Source: Hyphomicrobium sp. CS1BSMeth3 (GTDB taxonomy: Bacteria > Pseudomonadota > Alphaproteobacteria > Rhizobiales > Hyphomicrobiaceae). Taken from it: DNA of 64,000 nucleotides. Below, one piece after another: positions 1 to 8,775 of this stretch. A program made the position numbers and the translations under genes. The stretch lies in NCBI RefSeq assembly GCF_900117415.1, contig NZ_FPEI01000004.1, positions 434,001 through 498,000 of the forward strand. The letters are read 5' to 3'. The notes below the pieces were generated by a model. It was not told where the DNA came from and searched no databases. It was given only the letters and a program-made list of their open reading frames with translations. Position 1 is the stretch's first letter, and every line of letters begins with the position of its first letter.

Positions 1-470
1 ACGTGACTGAGTTCCGACGCTTCATGGAAACTTGCCTAGCCTCCCGCGTAACTGAGCTTATCCGGCTGGACAATGGTCGAATCGGCGGGTGCTGGTTCAC
101 CGTCAACAACAAGACCTATGACCTCGCCTGCGCCGAGGAGCACGGTCGAGGCCGCGGCCGGCTGCACCATGTGACCTATGCGACAGACCAGCGCGAGGAC
201 ATCCTACGTGCCGCGGACATCTTCCTCGAGAACGGCGTGCACATTGAACAGGGGCCGCACAAACACGCGATCCAGGGCACGTTCTTCCTCTATGTGTGGG
301 AGCCGGCGGGCAATCGCATCGAGCTCGCCAACGCGGGCGCACGGTTGATACTCCAACCGGACTGGGAGCCGGTGATATGGACCGAGACCGATCGGAAAAA
401 AGGCCAGGCTTGGGGCCTCAAGCTTGTTGAGACTTTCCACACGCACGCAACGCCACCGGTCAAGCCCTGA
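1..470 (+). CDS. Extradiol (catechol 2,3-type) dioxygenase, C-terminal part
   Basis: The reading frame runs in from the left edge. A GTG at position 3 could start it, but the 155 residues match only the C-terminal half of a VOC-fold extradiol dioxygenase of about 300 residues, so the gene is judged 5' truncated by the window. The segment LHHVTYA carries a metal-ligand His, and GNRIELAN carries the Glu ligand typical of metapyrocatechases. The family opens catechols beside the hydroxyl pair using Fe(II) and O2, in the cytoplasm. No partner genes of a meta-cleavage pathway follow on this side, so its operon must lie to the left. The substrate cannot be inferred. Confidence 0.8.
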   Translation, partial: VTEFRRFMETCLASRVTELIRLDNGRIGGCWFTVNNKTYDLACAEEHGRGRGRLHHVTYATDQREDILRAADIFLENGVHIEQGPHKHAIQGTFFLYVWEPAGNRIELANAGARLILQPDWEPVIWTETDRKKGQAWGLKLVETFHTHATPPVKP

Positions 471-914
471 ACAGGTCCTTGTCATGCGCGCGCCTAAGCT
501 GAACGCTCTGTTGGCGATGATGCGATCATGCTGCCCCGGAAACGTAGCCGGATCTCCTCGCCGTTCGTCGCTCGAGGGCGGCTCGGGGTCATCAGCGTCG
601 AATTTACGATGTCGGCGATAGGTCCGCTCTTACCCCAGCTGCAGACACTTCCGCTCGCCCACCGCAATTACTACTCTGGGCCCACGAGCGGACACCATCA
701 GCCATCACGCGCCCGCGCCGACGCGGCGCCCCGTAGGGGAATCGAACCCGTCTTTTCAGATTGAAAGCGGCTATATACGCCAATGATTTCAAGGTCCATG
801 TCGACTCTTCTTGAGGGTCCGGAATTTAGAGAGAAAAAATCAAATGTATTAGAGACGAGTAGTGCGGCGGCAAAACAGCCATATCGGCGTAGCGACCCAA
901 CGAACGTTGCAGCG
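471..914. other. Intergenic region without a gene
   Basis: 444 bases between the dioxygenase and the GntR gene, both ending into it (convergent). Short open frames here have no recognisable protein. The only structured element is the tRNA-3'-end-like segment at 728-752. No terminator with a clear T-run was found. Confidence 0.6.
728..752 (-). other. tRNA 3'-end-like fragment (T-arm plus acceptor half)
   Basis: Read on the minus strand, this contains GGTTCGATTCC, the classic T-loop sequence, followed by CTACGGGGCGCC, which resembles an acceptor strand with discriminator and CC end. No complementary 5' acceptor half (GCCCCGT) or D-arm lies at the right distance upstream, so this is not a complete tRNA. 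Such fragments are often left as attachment-site duplications by integrative elements, but no integrase is nearby. It could be chance. Confidence 0.3.
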
Positions 915-1616
915 CTAGATCTGATGGATCCGGAACGCCGTCATCACGTCGATCTGCTCCCTTAGCCCGCGTTCACGGTGGCGACGGTAAAGTCGGCGTG
1001 CCGCACTGGCATCGCCCCGGCGGATAGCCTCGATGATCTCGTAGTGCTCCTCGATCGACTTCGAGGGCCGCGGATGCTGACGGAGCCGCAATGTGAAATA
1101 GCGGGCGCGATGAACCTGGTCCCAGCAGTTGAGTACGATATCGACGAGACGCCGGTTGTTGCTGAGCTGCACGATGTCCAGGTGGAATTCTTCGTCGGCG
1201 AGCGCCCATTTCTCCATCTCACCACGCGCGAGGGTGTCGGCCATCCTCTCGCAGGAAGCCTCGAGCTTGCGTAGCTCCTTCGGCGATGCTCCGCGCGCCG
1301 CCAGCAGCTCGGCGGCGCGCGGCTCCAGACTGATGAGAACGTCGTAGATCTCACGCATGTCGGATACGGCGATGGGAACGATGCGTACGCCATGCCGTGG
1401 AACGATCTCCAGCAGCCCCTCATTCTGGAGTCGTATTACGGCCTCGCGAACGGGTGTCCGGCTCACGCCGAGCATGACGGCGAGCTCCTGCTCAAGGATC
1501 TGCGACCCCGGCGCAAGCTCGCTATCGAGGATCTTCTTGCGGATGCGCTCATAGATGCTGTCGATCGGGGTGCGGCGCGGCAACTTCAGCTCCGACTTCT
1601 GATTGGCATCAGCCAT
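915..1616 (-). CDS. GntR-family (FCD subfamily) transcriptional regulator
   Basis: 233 residues. The N-terminal winged helix (about residues 15-80) holds the GntR signature around SRTPVREAVIRLQNEG. The C-terminal all-helical FCD domain (about 90-220) has the EEFHLDIVQLSNNR stretch that carries metal or ligand contacts in FadR/VanR-type proteins. It is the last gene of the minus-strand operon, 21 bases after the lyase-like gene, with GAGAGGTG upstream of its ATG. It probably represses the operon and releases DNA when a pathway acid or acyl-CoA binds. Palindromic candidate operators lie at 3913-3922 and 7573-7582. Confidence 0.9.
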   Translation of the reverse strand: MADANQKSELKLPRRTPIDSIYERIRKKILDSELAPGSQILEQELAVMLGVSRTPVREAVIRLQNEGLLEIVPRHGVRIVPIAVSDMREIYDVLISLEPRAAELLAARGASPKELRKLEASCERMADTLARGEMEKWALADEEFHLDIVQLSNNRRLVDIVLNCWDQVHRARYFTLRLRQHPRPSKSIEEHYEIIEAIRRGDASAARRLYRRHRERGLREQIDVMTAFRIHQI

Positions 1617-1637
1617 GGCTCAGCACCTCTCTAGACC

Positions 1638-2594
1638 CTAAACGGGATGGGACCGGGCGCTGTTCTTGGCGCTCTTCAGGACCTCCGCGCGCGTTCCCGC
1701 CGCTGTCACGTAGCTCTGTGGTTTGATATCGAGCATGGCCGCGACATCTCGGGCCGCGGCAACGACGTCTTCCGTCTTGATACCCGTCTCAACGCCCGTC
1801 TCGTTCAGCAGGTGGACAACATCCTCGCTGGCGAGGTTGCCAACCGCACCCATGGTGGTCGGCGTCATGATGCCGCCGCCAATGCCGCAGATGGCGCCCT
1901 CGATGAAGGACGCGCCGGCATCCAGCGCGGCTATGATGTTGGCGGGACCGTTGCCGGAGAGATTGTGGACGTGGAAGCCGACCTCGATGTCGGGGAAGCG
2001 ATCAAGTGTCTGGCTAAAGAGACTGCTCACATGGCGCGGGTCCTCCATGCCGAGCGAGCCAGCGAAATAATAGCGCTTGATGCCGCCGTTACGGAACTTT
2101 CCGACAAGATCGAGTACGTGGCTCTCCGGAATGCGGCCCTCATAGGCGCACCACATGGTCATGCCCATCGCCAGCACGAAGGGAATATGCGCCGCATCGG
2201 CGATCCGAAACGTCTCGATGGCCGCCGTGACACCCTGCTCGAGCGTCATGTTCTGGTTCTTGAGGTTGTAGGCCTCACTCGCCGTGATGAGGCCGAGGAT
2301 CTCCTGCGATTTTGCGGCGACGGCGCGCTGCGCACCGCGCGGGTTTGGCGCCTGGGCCCGATAGACGATGCCGGGGCGGCGCTTGATCCGCTCCATGACC
2401 TCCTCGGCGTCCTTGAGATGAGGAATGACGCGCGGATGAGCGAAGTTCGTCACCTCGACGACCGGAAAGCCGACCTCGGAAAGGCGATCGACCATCGCCA
2501 CCTTGGTGTCCGTATCGACCCAGCGGTGGAAGCTCTGCAGGCCGTCGCGCGGGCCAACTTCGACGACAGTCGTGCGAGCGGGGAGAGTCAGCAT
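1638..2594 (-). CDS. HMG-CoA lyase-like enzyme (HMGL/DRE-TIM family)
   Basis: 318 residues, about full length for hydroxymethylglutaryl-CoA lyases. VEVGPRDGLQS at residues 11-21 is the DRE-type N-terminal motif with the catalytic Arg-Asp pair. GFHVHN carries the two metal-binding His. The family splits 3-hydroxy-3-methyl acyl-CoAs by a retro-Claisen reaction. In true HMG-CoA lyases the loop reads GLGGCPYA, with the Cys catalytic. Here it reads CGIGGGIMTP, so that Cys is Gly. The enzyme may therefore use a different acyl-CoA, such as a citramalyl-CoA-like compound. It follows the CoA-transferase gene by 25 bases in one operon, which supports activation to a CoA thioester and then cleavage. Confidence 0.8.
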   Translation of the reverse strand: MLTLPARTTVVEVGPRDGLQSFHRWVDTDTKVAMVDRLSEVGFPVVEVTNFAHPRVIPHLKDAEEVMERIKRRPGIVYRAQAPNPRGAQRAVAAKSQEILGLITASEAYNLKNQNMTLEQGVTAAIETFRIADAAHIPFVLAMGMTMWCAYEGRIPESHVLDLVGKFRNGGIKRYYFAGSLGMEDPRHVSSLFSQTLDRFPDIEVGFHVHNLSGNGPANIIAALDAGASFIEGAICGIGGGIMTPTTMGAVGNLASEDVVHLLNETGVETGIKTEDVVAAARDVAAMLDIKPQSYVTAAGTRAEVLKSAKNSARSHPV

Positions 2595-2619
2595 GTCAGT
2601 CCTCTATCCTTGAAGCCGT

Positions 2620-3870
2620 TCAGGCGCGCGCTCGCTCAGTCGAAAGCTTGCCCGTGCGCAATTCCTCCTCAGAGAATCCGAGTTCCCCGATCAGGATGTC
2701 CTCGTTGCTCGACCCAAGCCGAGGGCCTGCGTGCTTGACGTGGCCCGGCGTCGCCGAGAGCTTGCCCGCGATGTTCTGGAAGCGCACCGGCCCGCCGAGC
2801 TCATCGTCGAAAACTGTGACGATGTTCTCGCGTGCCTGGAAGTGCGGATCGTCGAATACCTGGGCGATGTCATTGACCGGCGCCACTGCCGCCTCGAGCT
2901 TGATGAACTGCTCCATGAGCTCGTCAAGCGTGAAACGGGCAACGGCAACCTGCAGCAGCGGATCCATCTCCTTATTGTTCTGGATGCGCAGGCGGTTGTC
3001 CTTGAAGCGCGGGTCCTCGGGAATCTCCGGTACGCCGAGCGCGGCGCACATGCGCTCGAAGGTCGACTGCGAAGCGCCGGCAATGGCGACGTACTTTCCG
3101 TCCTTGGTGCGGTAGCAGTTCCGCGGCGCGGTGAACGAGTGCAGGCTGCCGTTGCGCTGCTGGATAAGGCCGAGCTGGTCGTAGTTGACAGCTTGCGGCC
3201 CGAGCAGCGTGAAGAGCGGCTCGTAGAGCGCGAGGTCGATGTACTGCCCCTTGCCACCGTTCACCTCGCGCCCCTTGAGCGCGACCATGGCGAGGTAGGC
3301 ACCCATGAGACCAGCGGTGGAATCGGCGAGGCCGAACGCAGGTAGGATCGGCGGCTGCTCGGGAAAGCCATTGATGAAGGCAAACCCGCTGTAGGCCTCA
3401 GCGAGCGTGCCGAAGCCAGGGCGCGACGAATTGGGGCCGGTCTGCCCGAAGCCCGTGATGCGCAGCATGATGAGACCGGGGTTGATCTTCGAGAGGACAT
3501 CCCAGCCGAGGCCCCACTTCTCCAGTGTCCCTGGACGGAAGTTCTCGACGAGAATGTCAGCCGTCTTGACCAGCCGCTTGACAATCTCGACGCCCATCGG
3601 CGTGCGCAGGTCCGCCGTAACGGAGCGCTTGTTGCGGTTGAGGACCTTGTAATAGAGGCCGACGCCGTTCTTGCTGTTGCCCCAGTAGCGCGACTCGTCG
3701 CCCGTGTCCGGGCGCTCGACCTTCACGACGTCGGCGCCAAAATCCGCAAGAAACATGGCACCAATCGGCGCGGCGAGGAACGACGCAATGTCGACCACGC
3801 GGACCCCTTCGAGCGGCAGACGCGGCCCGGCGTTGCCTGAAGTCGATGCCCTGCCTGCTGCCTCCGCCAT
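2620..3870 (-). CDS. Class III CoA-transferase (CaiB/BaiF family)
   Basis: 416 residues, normal for the family. The N-terminal Rossmann part has VRVVDIASFLAAPIGAM and DFGADVVKVERP. Asp183 in FGLADSTAGLMGAYL is the expected catalytic Asp that forms the acyl-anhydride and enzyme-CoA intermediates. It moves CoA between two carboxylic acids in the cytoplasm. The ATG is preceded by GAGGAGG. A 96-base gap upstream, with a palindrome and promoter-like bases, separates it from the DUF4387 gene, so it may have its own promoter. Its neighbours suggest it activates the imported acid for the lyase-like enzyme. The donor and acceptor are unknown. Confidence 0.9.
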   Translation of the reverse strand: MAEAAGRASTSGNAGPRLPLEGVRVVDIASFLAAPIGAMFLADFGADVVKVERPDTGDESRYWGNSKNGVGLYYKVLNRNKRSVTADLRTPMGVEIVKRLVKTADILVENFRPGTLEKWGLGWDVLSKINPGLIMLRITGFGQTGPNSSRPGFGTLAEAYSGFAFINGFPEQPPILPAFGLADSTAGLMGAYLAMVALKGREVNGGKGQYIDLALYEPLFTLLGPQAVNYDQLGLIQQRNGSLHSFTAPRNCYRTKDGKYVAIAGASQSTFERMCAALGVPEIPEDPRFKDNRLRIQNNKEMDPLLQVAVARFTLDELMEQFIKLEAAVAPVNDIAQVFDDPHFQARENIVTVFDDELGGPVRFQNIAGKLSATPGHVKHAGPRLGSSNEDILIGELGFSEEELRTGKLSTERARA

Positions 3871-3912
3871 GATAATCCTCCTCGGTCGTTTCTCGTGTTT
3901 GCGATCCGATCT

Positions 3913-3922
3913 ATGTATACAT
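3913..3922. promoter_or_regulatory. Candidate GntR operator ATGTATACAT with overlapping promoter
   Basis: A perfect 10-base palindrome in the 96-base gap before the CoA-transferase gene. On the minus strand a TCGACA-like -35 lies 16 bases before TATACA, which would place the -10 inside the palindrome, an arrangement suited to repression. FCD-type GntR regulators commonly bind palindromes with a TGTATACA-like core. A one-mismatch copy lies in the divergent promoter at 7573-7582. Confidence 0.45.
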
Positions 3923-3966
3923 TAAATTATTTATTGTCGAATCCGCAGTCACCTTTTTTGCGCGCA

Positions 3967-4314
3967 TCAAGGGATGAGAATGTCGATCAGCGGCACGTGC
4001 TGCTGGGCGCCGTAGACGTCTCTGTCTCCTGGCGCCCCCGACGTTGGGCCTGTACGAGGGATCGTGATCTTGATCGCGTTCGCGGCCTCGAATGCCATGA
4101 TCTGCACGTCGGCCGGTGGGAGATCGTAGAGCCTGCCGATCAGCTCAGGCGTCAGCACCTCGCTCTCGACAACCCGACGGTAGGTGGCGGCATCCGGCAG
4201 GATCACATCGAAGGTAATGAGGAGCGGGCCGGCATTCTTGCTGCGCAGGACCTCCGCGAGATCGTAGAGGCGCTCGCCGCGCGCATTCGGAAGGATGCGT
4301 GTATCGGCGTCCAT
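3967..4314 (-). CDS. DUF4387 protein, partner of the AtuA-like protein
   Basis: 115 residues. YDLAEVLRSKNAGPLLITFD near the N-terminus and ITIPRTGPTSG near the C-terminus are characteristic of DUF4387. This small domain is encoded beside, or fused to, AtuA-like (DUF1446) proteins. No catalytic role is established that I know of. Its start lies 2 bases after the stop of the AtuA-like gene, so the two are probably translated together and may form a complex. No signal peptide or membrane segment is visible, so it is likely cytoplasmic. Confidence 0.85.
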   Translation of the reverse strand: MDADTRILPNARGERLYDLAEVLRSKNAGPLLITFDVILPDAATYRRVVESEVLTPELIGRLYDLPPADVQIMAFEAANAIKITIPRTGPTSGAPGDRDVYGAQQHVPLIDILIP

Positions 4315-4316
4315 GT

Positions 4317-5675
4317 TCAGGCGACCTCCCTGATATCGACCGGAAAGAGCGCGTCCGGGTCGTCCACTTCCATCACGTGGTAGATCGTGAATTCGTAGAC
4401 AGGGCCGCCCTCGAAATCCGACGGCGAGAAGGGAAAGGCGAGGTTGCCTGCAGTGGCCTTGCGGCCATCGAAGTAGCCGTGCAGGAACGAGCTGCGCGCA
4501 AGCGACAACACCGTATTCGCCGCCTGCTGCGTCGCCGCGATTGCCTCGATCACGATGCCGACCTCGTGCGGATGAGCGACGGCGCCGCGAATGGGCCGAA
4601 CACCATCACAGCCGTAGTAGATGAAGCGCAGCTCGTAGTCCTCGGGCCTGAGCGTCCCCTGGACAAGTCGCGCGACGCCATCGCGCACGCGCTTCTCGAC
4701 CTCGTCGACGCTACGAATGAGGCGCGGATCGGTCATGCCGGCGATGGTGATCGTGCGATAGCCGCGCAGCTTCACGCCTTCGAGCTTGATCGTCGGCTTG
4801 CCCGTCGAGACGAGGCGGCTGCCGGTCACCTTCACACGGCGCGGATCGAGCGAGACGATGTGACTCCTCTCGAGATCGACCATGCCTTCGGGCTCGAAGA
4901 AATGGTGCGGGTCCGGCTGCTCGTACATCATGTGCGCGGCGACCGAGGTCGGCGTGAGCCGCATGTCGAGATTCATCGGCTCGAGCTCGAAATGATCGCG
5001 CCTGAGCGTCCCGAGAATGCAGTCGTTGGCAGCGAGCGGAATAGCGCACTGCGCGCCGCATTCGATGATCTTCGCCATGTGAAAGGCGAGGCCCATGTCG
5101 AGCCCCTTGTAGGCAGCGAAAGACGCGTAGATGGCCGTGTCGCAGGCGCGGCCGGCGATGATCACGTCGGCGCCCGCCTCGAGCGCATTGACGAACGGCC
5201 CCGTCCCCATCTGTCCGACGATCCGCGCGCTCTCGTCGACCATCTGCTCGGTCAGTTCGGGCAGCGGCCCGAGCGGCCGCACGCGCCCTTCACGCACGGC
5301 TTTCTTCACCAGCTCCTTGTCCAACTCAGCCTGGATGGTGGCGAGGCGGTAGCGATGACCATCGCGCTTCGACACTTCGTCGAGAATGTCGAGAAAGCCG
5401 TCGAGATGCGGACGGCCGCCCGCTGTGCCGGCCGTGCCGATCACGTAGGGCACGCCAAGACGCCGCGCCGCCGCAAGCGACAACCCGAGATCGCGCCGCA
5501 CCTGCTCGCGCTTCGTGAGATGCTGGCCGCTGCCGAGGTAGTAGGGGCCGGGATCGGATGAACCGTTGTCGGCGCCGATCATGTGCGGATTGCGGGACGC
5601 GCCTTCCAGGAGAGATTTTTCGGGGAAGCCATAGCCGAGGTTCCCCGTCACCGAGAGAATGCGCACTTCATCCAT
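4317..5675 (-). CDS. AtuA-like acyclic-terpene-utilisation family protein (DUF1446)
   Basis: 452 residues. Recognised by the N-terminal RILSVTGNLGYGFPEKSL and the IGADNGSSDPGPYYLGSG stretch, typical of the AtuA/DUF1446 family. The family is named after a gene needed for growth on acyclic terpenes in Pseudomonas; its biochemical activity is poorly defined. GAGGAACGG precedes the ATG. It follows the ABC permease gene by 42 bases and is followed directly by DUF4387, the usual pairing. In this operon a role at a CoA-ester or hydroxy-acid step is plausible, but that is inference from the neighbours. Confidence 0.85.
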   Translation of the reverse strand: MDEVRILSVTGNLGYGFPEKSLLEGASRNPHMIGADNGSSDPGPYYLGSGQHLTKREQVRRDLGLSLAAARRLGVPYVIGTAGTAGGRPHLDGFLDILDEVSKRDGHRYRLATIQAELDKELVKKAVREGRVRPLGPLPELTEQMVDESARIVGQMGTGPFVNALEAGADVIIAGRACDTAIYASFAAYKGLDMGLAFHMAKIIECGAQCAIPLAANDCILGTLRRDHFELEPMNLDMRLTPTSVAAHMMYEQPDPHHFFEPEGMVDLERSHIVSLDPRRVKVTGSRLVSTGKPTIKLEGVKLRGYRTITIAGMTDPRLIRSVDEVEKRVRDGVARLVQGTLRPEDYELRFIYYGCDGVRPIRGAVAHPHEVGIVIEAIAATQQAANTVLSLARSSFLHGYFDGRKATAGNLAFPFSPSDFEGGPVYEFTIYHVMEVDDPDALFPVDIREVA

Positions 5676-5717
5676 GGTCGCCGTTCCTCAGGTATTTGCG
5701 CTCTAAGCCTGTGTTTC

Positions 5718-7472
5718 TCACCGCACCGTCGTCATTCGTCCGAGCAGGTTCGCGCCGCCCACGATGAAGAGCAGGAGCACGACCTGAAGCACGCTGAATG
5801 CAGCGGTGGCACCGGTATGGCCGCCCTCGTGGAAATCGAGCAGCAGCACCGGCATGACGATCGTGCTGTTCGTGAAAAGGAAGAGCGACGAGCCAAGCTC
5901 TCTGATCGAGAGGATGAACAGTAGGCTCATCGCCGATATGAGGCCCGGAAGCGTCAGCGGTACGATGATGCGGAGGATTGTCTGCAGCGTTCCGGTACCG
6001 CAGATCTTCGAGGCCTCCTCGAGCTCTCGATGGATCTGCATGAGCGATCCGCCGAGGACCTTCAGCGTATCGGGCAGGAAGCGGGCAACAAGCGCCAGCG
6101 CGATGATCCACGTCGTTCCCCACAGGAAGCCGGAGAAGGCAACCCAGGCCCACAGGTAGGCGACGCCGATGACGAGGCCCGGCACAGCCACGGGCGCGGT
6201 GCCCATCATGTCGAGCGTGCGCCGGAATGGCAGGTTGGTACGGTGGATCGTGTACGAGAGCGCGAAGGCCAGCAGACCACCGATGAGCGCGCTGATTATG
6301 CCGACCTCGAGTGTATTCCAGAACGAGCGCCACACGAGTGCGCTGTCGAAGAGATTCTGAAAATGGCCGAGCGAGTATTGTTTGGGATCGAACAGGCTCG
6401 CGAGGTTCGGCACAAACAGAAACTTGCGGAAAGCGGCGACAAGAAGCCCGATGCACGGCACGACGACAGCCACCAGCGCATAGAGGCACGCAAGGCCGAA
6501 CGTGACCCAGCGCCACGGACCGAGCTTCAGCGTGCGCGGCTTGAACGACTTGCCCGTGACCGTCACGAAGCTGCGGCCCGAAAGCGCCCAGTGCTGCACT
6601 GCGACGCAAAGCGTCGTAACGACGACCATGATGATGGCAACAGCCGCGGCAGCATTGAAAAGCGGCGGCGTCCATGAGGTGAGCTTGAAGAGATAGGTCG
6701 TCAGCACGTCGATGCGCGCCGGCGCGCCGAGGGCAGCCGGTATGCCGTAGATGCCGAACATCACAACGAAGGCGAGCAGGCTACCCGAGAGGATGGCTGG
6801 CGCGACGAGCGGCAGCGTGATGGTGAGCATCGTGCGCACCGGGCCGGCGCCGGACATCTGCGCGGCTTCCTCGAGCGCAGGGTCCATGTTCTTCAGTGCC
6901 GCCGAAACGAACATGTAGACATAGGGCGCATAGTACATCGCGAAAACCGCGACCATGCCCGTCATGCTGTACATGTTGAGACGGAACTCCCAGTCGAGCT
7001 CCTTGAAGAACATGTTGATGAGACCCGTCGTCGGCGAGCCGACGTAGGACCATGCGACAGCGGCCACGAGCGGCGGCATGAACAGCGGCATGATGCTCGC
7101 CGTCTCGACCCAGCCCCGCATGGGCGTATCGGTGCGAGCGACAATCCACGACAGGCCCACGCCGATGATCACCGCAAAAAAAGTGCCGAGACCGCATGAG
7201 ATCAGCGAGTTCACTGCGGCCGTGCGCACCTGCTCGTTGCCGAGCGTCTCCTGGAAGTTCTGCAGCGTCAGGATGCTGGAGAGCCCTTCGAGCGCCGGGT
7301 TCGTCGTCGTCAAGGCCCCGAGGACGAGCATCGCCAGCGGATAGACGACAAGAACGATGAGAGTCAGGATCAGAAATCCGGCCCACGCATAGCGCCGCCA
7401 GAAATAGGCGAAGCGCAATGCGGTGCGGTCGGTCCGCGCATCCGCAGACTTGGCCACGGCAATCTCGGCCAT
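5718..7472 (-). CDS. Fbp/Sfu-type ABC transporter permease (two fused permease domains)
   Basis: 584 residues with about twelve membrane segments, being two tandem inner-membrane permease domains as in iron(III)/thiamine-type FbpB or ThiP proteins. Two EAA loops that dock the ATPase are visible, around EEAAQMSGAGPVRTML and EEASKICGTGTLQTIL. An upstream in-frame extension exists to 7547, but the ATG at 7472 is preceded by GAGGAGATG, so it was chosen. It is the first gene of the minus-strand operon and divergent from its binding protein and ATPase. The family carries ferric iron, but also phosphonates, sugars and carboxylates; the operon context favours an organic acid. Confidence 0.88.
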   Translation of the reverse strand: MAEIAVAKSADARTDRTALRFAYFWRRYAWAGFLILTLIVLVVYPLAMLVLGALTTTNPALEGLSSILTLQNFQETLGNEQVRTAAVNSLISCGLGTFFAVIIGVGLSWIVARTDTPMRGWVETASIMPLFMPPLVAAVAWSYVGSPTTGLINMFFKELDWEFRLNMYSMTGMVAVFAMYYAPYVYMFVSAALKNMDPALEEAAQMSGAGPVRTMLTITLPLVAPAILSGSLLAFVVMFGIYGIPAALGAPARIDVLTTYLFKLTSWTPPLFNAAAAVAIIMVVVTTLCVAVQHWALSGRSFVTVTGKSFKPRTLKLGPWRWVTFGLACLYALVAVVVPCIGLLVAAFRKFLFVPNLASLFDPKQYSLGHFQNLFDSALVWRSFWNTLEVGIISALIGGLLAFALSYTIHRTNLPFRRTLDMMGTAPVAVPGLVIGVAYLWAWVAFSGFLWGTTWIIALALVARFLPDTLKVLGGSLMQIHRELEEASKICGTGTLQTILRIIVPLTLPGLISAMSLLFILSIRELGSSLFLFTNSTIVMPVLLLDFHEGGHTGATAAFSVLQVVLLLFIVGGANLLGRMTTVR

Positions 7473-7572
7473 ACAGGCATCTCCTCGTGCGGCCGATCTG
7501 CGTCGGCTCGAAGCCTGCGCCGGCGGTCGCGCCGGCAGGCGCGACATTCAATCCAGTGCTGGCGCGGCAATA

Positions 7573-7582
7573 ATGTATGCAT
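7573..7582. promoter_or_regulatory. Second candidate GntR operator, ATGTATGCAT
   Basis: Lies between the divergent permease (start 7472) and binding-protein (start 7745) genes. It differs by one base from the perfect palindrome ATGTATACAT at 3913-3922. One GntR repressor could thus control both arms of the module. This 272-base divergent region contains no gene. Confidence 0.4.
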
Positions 7583-7744
7583 AGTAGCGTTTATCAAGTG
7601 ATTTTTTGAGCGCCATGATCCGCGTATCCGCAATTTGACTCCCGGTCATTGCTTGCTATAGTTCGGGCGCTCAAAGGCGCCTCAGTCGCGGCAAACCATG
7701 CTTGCCGGGCTTCACAGAACCGGCGCCGGCACCAGGAGGAAACG

Positions 7745-8758
7745 ATGATCCCGGCCTTGCGAGCAGCTTTGGCTGCCGTCTCCGTTTTTGCTTTTTCCCA
7801 TACCGCCACCGCGCAGGACTGCTGCCCAAAGGAGCTCGTCGACGCCGCGACGAAGGAAGGCAAGCTGCTGCTCTACAGCGCCGTCGTGCTGGACAACGAG
7901 CAGATCCTGGCCAAAGCATTTTCCGAACGCTTTCCGGGCGTGAAGGTCGATATCGTCCGCGCGCCAGGCGGCCGCCTCTTCACGCGCATCGAGACCGAAG
8001 CTGCTGCCGGCAAGCTGACCGCCGACGTCGTAGACCTGACTGACCGCATGCTCGCGGTTCGCATCAAGCATCTCTTCGCCGACTACGCCCCGCCGAACGC
8101 AGCCAAGTGGGACACCACGTCGATGCCGCTGCCGAACCTCTGGCCGCGCACACTCTTCGTCTACGCGCTTGCCTACAATTCGGCCCTGATCAAGCCGCCG
8201 GCACCCACCTGGAAGGAGATCGAGGATCCGAAGAACAAGGGCAAGGTCGGTGTGATCCTTGCGGGCTCCGGCGGCAGCGCCTGGGCACTCACGATGTTCC
8301 AGCGGAAAGTGATGGGCGAAGGCACCTGGAAAGCAATCGCTGACCAGTCCCCACGCCTCTTTGAGTCGAATGGTCCGATGTCGAGCGCCGTCGTCCGCGG
8401 CGAAGTCACAATGGCAACGGTGCTCACCGCCACAGCCCTCGCGCTGAAGTTCCAGGGCGCACCGATCGATGTCGTGTATCCCAAGGAAGGCCTGCCCGCG
8501 GCGCCAGGTGCAGCCGGCATCTTCAAGGATGCACCGAACCCCAATGCGGCGCGATTGTTCATGAACTGGTCGCTCTCCGAGGAAGGGCAGAACGCCATTG
8601 TCGAGCGTCTTGGCGGTATGTCGCTCCTTGCCGGCGCCAAGAAGCCCGTCGGCGCGCCGGATGACATCAAGATCTGGATTCCCGCAAACGACGAGTTCGA
8701 CGCCCTCCGCGACCCGTGGGTCAAGGAATGGGACGCGACCTTCGGCTACCGCAAGTAA
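7745..8758 (+). CDS. Periplasmic substrate-binding protein, Fbp-type ABC importer
   Basis: 337 residues with a signal peptide of about 23 residues ending ...HTATA before QDCCPKELVDA. The start at 7745 has AGGAGGAAACG just upstream; an in-frame ATG at 7649 would add a 32-residue extension without a signal character. The fold is that of family 1 or 6 extracellular binding proteins (FbpA-like), with TWKEIEDPKNKGKVG and the C-terminal WSLSEEGQNAI segment. The adjacent cysteines after the cleavage site are unusual. It captures the solute for the permease encoded divergently. I see no clear run of the Tyr ligands used for iron, so an organic anion is as likely. Confidence 0.85.
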   Translation: MIPALRAALAAVSVFAFSHTATAQDCCPKELVDAATKEGKLLLYSAVVLDNEQILAKAFSERFPGVKVDIVRAPGGRLFTRIETEAAAGKLTADVVDLTDRMLAVRIKHLFADYAPPNAAKWDTTSMPLPNLWPRTLFVYALAYNSALIKPPAPTWKEIEDPKNKGKVGVILAGSGGSAWALTMFQRKVMGEGTWKAIADQSPRLFESNGPMSSAVVRGEVTMATVLTATALALKFQGAPIDVVYPKEGLPAAPGAAGIFKDAPNPNAARLFMNWSLSEEGQNAIVERLGGMSLLAGAKKPVGAPDDIKIWIPANDEFDALRDPWVKEWDATFGYRK

Positions 8759-8775
8759 GCGGAGGGAGCACGACT

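Noticed and set aside
721-805. Complete tRNA gene
   Set aside because: No D-arm, anticodon stem or 5' acceptor half can be paired with the T-arm/acceptor-like segment.
4299-5561. 420-codon plus-strand open frame
   Set aside because: Lies opposite the well-supported AtuA-like gene, is rich in Arg/His/Asp and has no family resemblance; a high-GC shadow frame.
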